Source: Phycisphaerae bacterium (GTDB lineage: Bacteria; Planctomycetota; Phycisphaerae; SM23-33). Taken from it: a stretch of DNA of 43,778 nucleotides. How positions within the stretch are numbered: the stretch's first letter is position 1; each line of letters starts with the position of its first letter. This document shows, piece after piece, positions 22,470 through 29,312 of this stretch. A program made the translations under genes and the position numbers. The notes under the pieces are model-generated. The model had not been told where the DNA came from. It made no database searches and saw only the letters and a list, made by a program, of their open reading frames with translations. The stretch spans positions 1 through 43,778 of the forward strand of contig JAFGJE010000072.1 of NCBI GenBank assembly GCA_016929245.1, read 5' to 3'.

Positions 22470-24034
22470 AGGACGGGCTCCTGTTGGGCGGCGAGGGAAA
22501 TCCGGAAGGAATCCTTCGTTTCCTTGAGCGTCAGTTCCCGTACGGAACCGTCCGAATCATAAACCTTCAGCGTGATCGGCCGGCGAGTCGGTTCCGGTAA
22601 TTCGATTCCGTATCCATGGGGGGTCTGGTGGATTCGGCTATGATAATTCACGGTATTCCACCATTGGGCTGCATCGAAAAGCGTGGCGTTCCAACTGGTG
22701 GAACGATCCGTGCGATCTATGATTTTATAGAGTTGCTCCCTGTGAATGTCCGGATGGTTCAGCACAATGACATGGGTACCGTCGGATAACCAGCCGGGAA
22801 TGTTTTTCAGGAGGGAATTCATTTTATGTGCTTCCGGTTTGGTTCCCTTGTCCAGGCTTCGATGTGCCGGAGGAATCACGAGTCGGCCGACGCGGGGAAT
22901 CCCCGAGCGGATCATGTGAACCGGATGTGGAACTCCGGCGTCCTTGCCCAGCATCTCGCCGTAGGTGAGTCCAAGGGTTTCGGCCCAATGATGCTGCCGT
23001 TCACCCACGTATCCAAGGCTTCCGAGTCCACCGTGCGCGGAATATCCCCGGGGGGGAAACCCGACGGCGCTCGAAAAGTCTTCCACCTCCCGACGGAATT
23101 CGTCAAATGACGCAGCCACCGTATGCAGCGCCACTTCGTGGCCGTGTTCGACGACCCGGCGCGCCTGGTCGACATCGATGGAATCCGTCAGAAGAAACCA
23201 GGTGCTTTTCACATTATGATCGCGGTAAAAGGTCAGCAGCTCTTCCAGGGATTCATCGTTAATCGGTCGGTCATAATCGTGACGGATGGTGAAGGCCGAC
23301 GAAAAACCTTTCGGCCAGGATGCCACGCGAAAGACGGGAATACCATTCGCCCGGGCGGAATGAACCAACCATTCCGCCAGCCACGTTTCGACGGGAAAGG
23401 AACTGGCGTGGTCGACCATCGAGTAATATCCCGCCTCCAAGGGAGGGAAAAGATTACCAAAAGCGATCAGGTCGAAAATCGGCAATCCAAAAACGATTCG
23501 TTTGCCTTGTTGCAAAGCGACAGGATGTTTGGATTGATGATCGTCAAACTGCGCAAAGGCGACCGGTTTCCAGTCGCTGTTTCCATGAAGGATTTGACAG
23601 GGAATGTCCAGCCGATTCCATAATGGATCCGGTGAGCGATACAAATAGGGTTCCGAAATCTCACCTCGCTGAGTCGGGATGGCTCGTGCGGTGTACGTGG
23701 AATACCGCAAAACGCCGATAGGTTTCCTGCACGCGTCAAAGAGCTTCACCGCTTTGCAGGAAACCTCCTTGGCATGCAGTTTGAATTCGGAAAGAATGGG
23801 TTTCGTGAAAGGTCCCTCGAAAAACGCCGGTCCCCGCGGGATTTCCCGCGGGGCTTGCATGCCTCGAAGCAGGATGGAATATCCCCTGGCGTCCGATTCC
23901 GGTTTGTGACGACGGACGTGGATCAATCCGTGCTTGCGCAGAAAGGCTTCCGCGCAACCGCTGAAGTAGTAGGCGGTTTCCCGGTGTTGTTCCCGCAGGA
24001 TATCCTTTTCGGCGGGACCTTGGATTTCAAACAT
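22466..24034 (-). CDS. Polysaccharide-deacetylase-like (NodB) protein
   Basis: 522 residues from the ATG at 24034, which overlaps the upstream stop by 8 bases (a TTG three codons earlier is unlikely). The N-terminal 240 residues form a domain of unknown function containing GKRIVFGLPIFDLIAFG. Residues about 245-460 show the NodB pattern: FTIRHDYD (248-255, the site of the metal-binding Asp pair), HGHEVALHT (297-305, the His motif) and YSAHGG (331-336). This is consistent with a metal-dependent carbohydrate deacetylase or a related hydrolase. A beta-rich tail (ITLKVYDSDGSVRELTLKE) closes the protein. No signal peptide, so it would act in the cytoplasm on a lipid-linked or soluble intermediate. 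Confidence 0.78.
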   Translation of the reverse strand: MFEIQGPAEKDILREQHRETAYYFSGCAEAFLRKHGLIHVRRHKPESDARGYSILLRGMQAPREIPRGPAFFEGPFTKPILSEFKLHAKEVSCKAVKLFDACRKPIGVLRYSTYTARAIPTQRGEISEPYLYRSPDPLWNRLDIPCQILHGNSDWKPVAFAQFDDHQSKHPVALQQGKRIVFGLPIFDLIAFGNLFPPLEAGYYSMVDHASSFPVETWLAEWLVHSARANGIPVFRVASWPKGFSSAFTIRHDYDRPINDESLEELLTFYRDHNVKSTWFLLTDSIDVDQARRVVEHGHEVALHTVAASFDEFRREVEDFSSAVGFPPRGYSAHGGLGSLGYVGERQHHWAETLGLTYGEMLGKDAGVPHPVHMIRSGIPRVGRLVIPPAHRSLDKGTKPEAHKMNSLLKNIPGWLSDGTHVIVLNHPDIHREQLYKIIDRTDRSTSWNATLFDAAQWWNTVNYHSRIHQTPHGYGIELPEPTRRPITLKVYDSDGSVRELTLKETKDSFRISLAAQQEPVL

Positions 24035-25544
24035 GATTTCCAACCTTCCCGCGATGAATTACGTTGGTTCGCAGTCCGAGCGTGAGAGATCGTCCAAAGG
24101 GATAATTCCCGGGATGAATCAGGCAGTGCAGCAGGCTGCCGGAAGGGCAACGGCGATACGTATCCGGATCATCAATGGTTCCGGAGACGGGCATGTCATG
24201 GACGGAAACGGCCCCGCCGATATCGGAATAGAACCAAATATGCGAAGCGTTCCGTTTGATCGCGGGGCGCAAATCGCGATCCCATAATTGAATGTTCCGT
24301 TTGTGGAGTTCCTCGGTGAAAATGAGGGAGTCGCGGTTATTGGGCAACGCCTTGCGGCGCCCGTACCCGTGCGCGGTGGCGGTACGGAAGGTGATTCCGT
24401 ACCGTTCATAAGCCGAAACCTGCTCGTGAAGATATTCGACCGCCAGAGCGACGTCCGGGTGATCGTCGTCGACGTCTTTGCGATCGGTCGGGAAGAATCG
24501 TTCGGCGGCATTGAGGTGTAAACCGACGGCGGCCTGGGGATTCAACTGACGAATTTGATGAAGAATATCGATGGTCTTTCCCGGCGGCATTTTCGCGTAC
24601 CGCGGGTCATCGAGAGGAAGAAAATAAAAAATCGCGGGAACACCAAGTTTTCCTTCGATCTCGGCGGCTTCGAGAATGCTCCCGGCACGCGTTGCATCCA
24701 GCAAATCAATGTCGTGAGTCACAAGTACGTTGACGGCGTCCGGTTCCAGACGATGGTCCAGTAATTGCTCCTCGCTGACATATCGAACCCGGGCCTGGTT
24801 CATCGCATCAAAAATGGCTTCAAAAGTCGGCGTCTCCCAGGTATATCCGTATTCCCGCATAAAATCCGACCACCATGGTTCCTGTTCGAACCATTGACGG
24901 TCTTGAGGGTCGAGGTAATTGATCCAGTCTCCGATCACCCCCTTGCGTTCGGGCATGTCGCGACGTTCACGATGCCGAGAGGCGACCTTCCAGAAATTAT
25001 TTTCATCAAAAGTGTTCTGCAACACGTCTGTATTGGTTGGCAGGCCGAGGAATGTATATACTCGCTCCATCGTTCGGAAAAAATCCTGATGAAGCTGCTC
25101 GTAGGATACCAGCATGAGATTCTCCGCCGTTTCGGCACGAAGATATCCCTCGAAGTATTTGCGAATTTTCCCCATGCAGCCTTCGATGGTACTATTGACG
25201 CCGCCCATCCATGCTTCCGTCCCCCGCTGATGCGAAATCAGCACGTCCCGCGGATCCCGGATGATAAAGAGAAACTTTGCCTCCGGTATCGTACGGCAGG
25301 CGAGGTCGATAAACGGAGCATTGGCGGGAGATTTCTCCACGAAACGTTTCCCTTGAAGTTTCTGTTCCGCCATCAGGTCGGACAGATACTCCTTAATAGC
25401 CTTGCGGTCGTCACGAAAACGGTTGAAGACCGTGTGTTCCCCCTTGATACCCATGACGTCAGGATGCGACGCGATACAATTGCGCAGCCAGCTGGTTCCA
25501 CCTCGCGCAAATCCCGTCACGAAAATAAATTGGCTCAAATCCAT
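24027..25544 (-). CDS. Sulfotransferase fused to a NodB-like domain (first copy)
   Basis: A 505-residue two-domain protein. Residues 1-240 are a sulfotransferase: GFARGGTSWLRN (11-22) is the PAPS 5'-phosphosulfate loop, RDPRDVLISH (96-105) the 3'-phosphate site, and RKGVIGDW (200-207) the family's C-terminal motif. Residues about 265-490 form a NodB-like barrel: VLVTHDID (273-280) in place of TFDDG, GLHLN (341-345), HGYG (392-395) and IHPG (476-479). It keeps the Asp and His residues expected for metal binding, so it may be the only catalytic NodB domain among the three of this type here. A promoter lies just upstream. The deacetylase-like gene overlaps its end. It probably sulfates and trims the same glycan. 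Confidence 0.8.
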   Translation of the reverse strand: MDLSQFIFVTGFARGGTSWLRNCIASHPDVMGIKGEHTVFNRFRDDRKAIKEYLSDLMAEQKLQGKRFVEKSPANAPFIDLACRTIPEAKFLFIIRDPRDVLISHQRGTEAWMGGVNSTIEGCMGKIRKYFEGYLRAETAENLMLVSYEQLHQDFFRTMERVYTFLGLPTNTDVLQNTFDENNFWKVASRHRERRDMPERKGVIGDWINYLDPQDRQWFEQEPWWSDFMREYGYTWETPTFEAIFDAMNQARVRYVSEEQLLDHRLEPDAVNVLVTHDIDLLDATRAGSILEAAEIEGKLGVPAIFYFLPLDDPRYAKMPPGKTIDILHQIRQLNPQAAVGLHLNAAERFFPTDRKDVDDDHPDVALAVEYLHEQVSAYERYGITFRTATAHGYGRRKALPNNRDSLIFTEELHKRNIQLWDRDLRPAIKRNASHIWFYSDIGGAVSVHDMPVSGTIDDPDTYRRCPSGSLLHCLIHPGNYPFGRSLTLGLRTNVIHRGKVGNHV

Positions 25545-25568
25545 TTCTGTTCCAATGTGCGTTTGATA

Positions 25569-25577
25569 ATTGTATCA
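25569..25577 (-). promoter_or_regulatory. Extended -10 element upstream of the first sulfotransferase-NodB gene
   Basis: On the minus strand TG-A-TACAAT (25577-25569) is an extended -10 box that ends about 25 bases before the start codon. A weak TTATTA 18 bases further upstream could act as the -35. It suggests an internal promoter dividing the cluster. Confidence 0.45.
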
Positions 25578-25596
25578 TCGGCAGTATCGTTATAAT
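25570..25596 (+). promoter_or_regulatory. Plus-strand promoter candidate overlapping the minus-strand one
   Basis: TTGTAT (25570-25575) and a perfect TATAAT (25591-25596) are 15 bases apart, shorter than the ideal 17. They are followed by AGGAGG at 25612-25617 and an ATG. The site overlaps the minus-strand promoter, so the two would compete. Confidence 0.35.
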
Positions 25597-25623
25597 AACT
25601 CCATATAGGGCAGGAGGATGTCT

Positions 25624-25839
25624 ATGATGGAAAAGCAATTATCCAAAAATTCCCCCGTGGCTGCAATACCGAGAATCCCACGCGAAAACATAACCTATTT
25701 TGGTTCTAGGCAAGATAGGAAGGATCCCAATCAGGATCATCCTCGATGTTGGTATCGCAACGTGTCGGAAAAATTTCCTGTTGCGATGCGGCAAGGTCGG
25801 GATACCTGGCGAAAATATTCGGCCGAACCTGGTCGGTAA
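25624..25839 (+). CDS. Possible short gene, antisense to the radical SAM gene end
   Basis: A 71-codon frame begins at ATG 25624, 6 bases after a perfect AGGAGG and about 28 bases after a perfect TATAAT. From 25706 on it is antisense to the 3' end of the NodB-radical SAM gene, and that part may simply be a shadow. The unshared first 27 codons read MMEKQLSKNSPVAAI and then PRIPRENITYF. No family is recognised. It could be a real small peptide, even a substrate of the radical SAM enzyme, or a chance ORF. Low confidence. Confidence 0.22.
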   Translation: MMEKQLSKNSPVAAIPRIPRENITYFGSRQDRKDPNQDHPRCWYRNVSEKFPVAMRQGRDTWRKYSAEPGR

Positions 25840-27739
25840 TCCGTACACCCAATTCACAGGCACGTTGTTCGGCCTGGTTCATCAGTTCCAGCGTTTCAAT
25901 ACAACGATCGCGACTGAATCGAATGTCGTCCTCCGGACCGACACCGCTTTGAAAGTTTCTGGGAACGCCCATCATCTGGTAATTGATGGAATGCACTCCG
26001 TGTTCCGCGGCAAGGTTCGCAAAATCGACGAGTTGTTTATAGTTGTCCTTTTGGGTGCAGAAATCCCACGAAAGGGTTAAATTCTTTTCCGTGGGGCGTG
26101 AGGTCAATTCCCGGGTGACGCGCAGGACTTTTTCAAAATCTCCCTTAATCCGAATGCGGTCATACACATCCTTTGTGGTTGCATCCACGGAGATATCCAG
26201 CTGATGGAAGTGCCGGGGGATTTTTTCGTACCAGAAATCATCCTCCAGTAAAACGCCGTTGGTGGTCGCGTGGAGACGCAGTTCCGGGAACTGATCCGCC
26301 TGTTCGCAGAGTGTGCGGGCGAAGGGAAAGATAAACGGTTCTCCGCCGGTGATTTTGATAAATCGAAGATACGGTAACTCCTGAAGGATTTGCTCTAAAA
26401 TGCGCGGATCCTGTTTCATCAACGGACGCTGAATCTGGGCGCACATCTTGCATCGAAGATTGCAATGGGTTCCCAGGCGAACGGTAACCCGCATGGGATG
26501 CAAGCCTTCCAGGTCATACCTTCCGTGTAGAATCGCTTCGCACAGGTTTTTATAGTTTTCCTGAAACGGGGTTAAACCAGCCTTGGGTAATTCGTCATAA
26601 GGGACGTTGGACCATCGTTGCCCCTGGAATTGATCGGGGCCGAACACATCTCCTTTTTTCCGGTAACGGTAAAAGATCGGGCAGGTCATCGGGCAGACCT
26701 CTCCCTCTTTTCCATGGACCATTTTCCATCGCGCCTCGCGATATTTGTCGGAATTGAGATGCTGTTGGATATTGCTCGTTTGCGGGAAATATTTTGACCA
26801 GAGATAAGGTTTTCTCGCGTAGCAGCAACTGGAGGCCGTCTGTTCGTCCAGGGTTACAAGTACCCAGAAGGCCGGGCAGAAGACAGGTCCTTTTGCGGGT
26901 GCGTCGCGTTGTTCAGAAGACATACGACGAATCTCGGAATACAATGGAGGCTGATCCTCCTGGCTGCGAATGGCAAGAGGTTCGTCCGGGGCGACTTGAC
27001 CGATGGGGAAATTCAGTTGCACGAGTGTTCGGTCGGGTAATTGTCGATACGTTTCGGGATTATCCAATGCGGCGTCTTTCGGCAGGCCGGTTATGGTTAA
27101 TTCATTTCGAGTGCAGGAAATACGGACCACGTGATCGAACACGGCGTTGAGATGTCGTTTCAGAAACGGGATAAAAGACTGGATATTTCGTTCCCGCAGT
27201 TCTTTTTGGATTATTTCGGAATCGCGGTTGTTGGGACGTTTCCGTTTTCGGCCGTATCCGTGGGGGGTGCCGAGGTTTAAATGAATTCCGTTTCGCTCGT
27301 AGGCGTCGATTTGCTCCCGGAGATACTCTATCGCCTTGGGCATATCGGGATGATCGTCACCGACATCGTCCATGTCCGGGGGGAAAAAACGCTGTGTAGC
27401 GTTGTATTTCAAACCGACCGAGGCTTGGGGCGCTGAAGCTTGAATTTCTGTAATGAGTTTGAGTATGTCCTTTTCGGATTGCTTGACATAGGCGGGGTCA
27501 TCCAACGGCAGGAAGAAAAAGACGGCGGGTAGATTCGCACTACCGTCGACTTTCGCCATCGCGAGCAGATTGGGATTGATTTTTCGGGGATGGAGAGAAC
27601 CCACTTCATGAAGCACCAGAAGATTCGGGGCATCGGGGGAAAAACGATCCTTCAGAAGGTCGTGTTCAGACAGCAGAACCACCCCGCCCGTCAAGGCGGC
27701 TTTTACGATCGACATATAAGTTAAGCGGGACGGAACCAT
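25706..27739 (-). CDS. NodB-like domain fused to a radical SAM enzyme with SPASM-like cluster
   Basis: A 677-residue three-part protein. Residues 1-260 are a NodB-like domain similar to those of the neighbouring sulfotransferases, but with decayed metal sites (LHEVGS at 43-48; GLKYN at 109-113; HGYG kept at 160-163). Residues about 285-360 carry a SPASM-like cysteine set: Cys288, Cys305-306, Cys349 and Cys353 in CPAFWVLVTLDEQTASSCC and EVCPMTCPIF. The radical SAM core follows at about 415-600, with CNLRCKMC (Cys426, 430, 433) binding the 4Fe-4S cluster and GGEP at 465-468. SPASM clusters normally come after the radical SAM core, so the order is unusual. It should carry out a radical modification in this pathway. 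Substrate unknown. Confidence 0.82.
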   Translation of the reverse strand: MVPSRLTYMSIVKAALTGGVVLLSEHDLLKDRFSPDAPNLLVLHEVGSLHPRKINPNLLAMAKVDGSANLPAVFFFLPLDDPAYVKQSEKDILKLITEIQASAPQASVGLKYNATQRFFPPDMDDVGDDHPDMPKAIEYLREQIDAYERNGIHLNLGTPHGYGRKRKRPNNRDSEIIQKELRERNIQSFIPFLKRHLNAVFDHVVRISCTRNELTITGLPKDAALDNPETYRQLPDRTLVQLNFPIGQVAPDEPLAIRSQEDQPPLYSEIRRMSSEQRDAPAKGPVFCPAFWVLVTLDEQTASSCCYARKPYLWSKYFPQTSNIQQHLNSDKYREARWKMVHGKEGEVCPMTCPIFYRYRKKGDVFGPDQFQGQRWSNVPYDELPKAGLTPFQENYKNLCEAILHGRYDLEGLHPMRVTVRLGTHCNLRCKMCAQIQRPLMKQDPRILEQILQELPYLRFIKITGGEPFIFPFARTLCEQADQFPELRLHATTNGVLLEDDFWYEKIPRHFHQLDISVDATTKDVYDRIRIKGDFEKVLRVTRELTSRPTEKNLTLSWDFCTQKDNYKQLVDFANLAAEHGVHSINYQMMGVPRNFQSGVGPEDDIRFSRDRCIETLELMNQAEQRACELGVRITDQVRPNIFARYPDLAASQQEIFPTRCDTNIEDDPDWDPSYLA

Positions 27740-27776
27740 TTTTCATTCAACCTTTTGTTCATATTCTTTCCGAGTT

Positions 27777-29312
27777 TTACGCCGTCGCATACTGCCGTTG
27801 GGTCAGACAGATCGGTCGACGAACATCGGAAATCCCCGGATGGGTTCGAAAACACACCAACGCTCCGGAAGGCAACCGACGGTACAGATTCGGGTCGTCC
27901 ACGCGTCCGTCGTCGCGCGCGTTTCGGACGGTTAATTCGCCGCCGACGTCGTTCAATGTCACGGTGGTGGTCGCGGCGGTATTGAGTATAGGCTGGACGA
28001 CGGTGTCAAACAACACCAAGCCGCGAGAGTTCCATTCCGCCTGGAGCAGTTCCGACGCACGGGAATCGACGCGGGATGGACGTCGGGTGGGTTCGTTATC
28101 GATACCCAGACGGAACGTGACGCCCAACCCGGCATAAGCGTCGATTTGTTGGTCGAGACGCGCGAGAATCTGACGCGTGTCGAAAGACGGATGGTTCGCG
28201 ATCGACGCGTCCACCGAACCATTCTGTTCCTGATCGCCAAGATGCAGCGCGAAGCAAAAATTCGATGAGATCTTTTGCAGGCGTTGAATCATACGCGCTA
28301 TCGCGGCCGGCGGAACGGCGCTGTAGCGTGGATCATCCAGGGGGAGAAAGCAAAACGTGGAGGCGAAACCCATCTTCGCGTCGATCTCAGCGGTTCGAAT
28401 CACATTTCGTATGGATCGACGGTTCGACAAACGATCCATATGATGCAGGAGAAGGATATTCAGGGAGTTTCGGTCCCAGCGGCCGTCCGTTCGATCCGAG
28501 GGGACAAGAGATCGCCCTCCCGCCTTGGCCATCGCCGCAAGAATCCGTTCGTAGGTCGGGGGAGACCAGTTATATTCGTGGCGGGACATCATCATTGTCC
28601 AGAAGTGCGAAAAGCGAAACCAGCAGGCTTCATACCGCGCAAGGAAATGCGTCCAGTCGCCCACCACGCCTTTTCGGGCGGTGGCCTGGCGATCTTCCGT
28701 GCGGCGTCCCGTCACGGCATGGAAATTCAATTTCTCCTGGGCATGGGACAACAGTTTCGCATCATAGGGTAGTTCCAGAAATCGATAAATCCGATCGAGT
28801 GTTGCGGGGAAATTCTGGTGCAGGTCTTCATACCGTATCGCCAGAACGTTCTTTGCCCCCGCGGAATCCAGCAGGCCTTGATAGTACCAGCGTATTTTTC
28901 GCATACAATTCCAAACCCGGCTGTTGGCGCCGCTCATCCATTTGCGGGTGCTTCGTTTGTGGGAAATAAAAACGTCTCTCGGATCGCGGAGAATAAAGAG
29001 AAATTTGGATTCGGGAAACATGCGGCAGGCGCGGCCGAGAAACGGGGCGTTGGCGGGAGCTTTGGTTACATAACGAGGACCGTCACGATGAATCCGGCGG
29101 ACTTCTTCGGAAAGAATGTCGATAATCTTGTTTCTGTCCGTATATTCGCGGAAGACAACCATTTCTTTCGGCAGGGCCGAGACGTCCGGATGAAACGCGA
29201 TGCAATTCCGCAACCAGCTGGTTCCCCCGCGGGCAAATCCGGTGACAAAGATGAATCGGCTCATATCCGGGGAAGATCCCCCGGACATTTCGACGGCCGA
29301 TTCATCGGTCAT
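27777..29312 (-). CDS. Sulfotransferase fused to a NodB-like domain (second copy)
   Basis: A 511-residue paralogue of 24027-25544. The start at 29312 overlaps the glycosyltransferase stop as ATGA, which is why I prefer it to the longer frame from 29480. PAPS loop GFARGGTSWLRN (Arg28 onwards), 3'-phosphate site RDPRDVFISH (109-118) and RKGVVGDW are intact, so the sulfotransferase should be active. In the NodB-like half the first motif reads LLLHHMD (287-293) in place of VTHDID. The second reads ALHLG (355-359). The two-Asp site is partly lost, and this half may only bind substrate. The NodB-radical SAM gene follows after 37 bases. Confidence 0.82.
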   Translation of the reverse strand: MTDESAVEMSGGSSPDMSRFIFVTGFARGGTSWLRNCIAFHPDVSALPKEMVVFREYTDRNKIIDILSEEVRRIHRDGPRYVTKAPANAPFLGRACRMFPESKFLFILRDPRDVFISHKRSTRKWMSGANSRVWNCMRKIRWYYQGLLDSAGAKNVLAIRYEDLHQNFPATLDRIYRFLELPYDAKLLSHAQEKLNFHAVTGRRTEDRQATARKGVVGDWTHFLARYEACWFRFSHFWTMMMSRHEYNWSPPTYERILAAMAKAGGRSLVPSDRTDGRWDRNSLNILLLHHMDRLSNRRSIRNVIRTAEIDAKMGFASTFCFLPLDDPRYSAVPPAAIARMIQRLQKISSNFCFALHLGDQEQNGSVDASIANHPSFDTRQILARLDQQIDAYAGLGVTFRLGIDNEPTRRPSRVDSRASELLQAEWNSRGLVLFDTVVQPILNTAATTTVTLNDVGGELTVRNARDDGRVDDPNLYRRLPSGALVCFRTHPGISDVRRPICLTQRQYATA

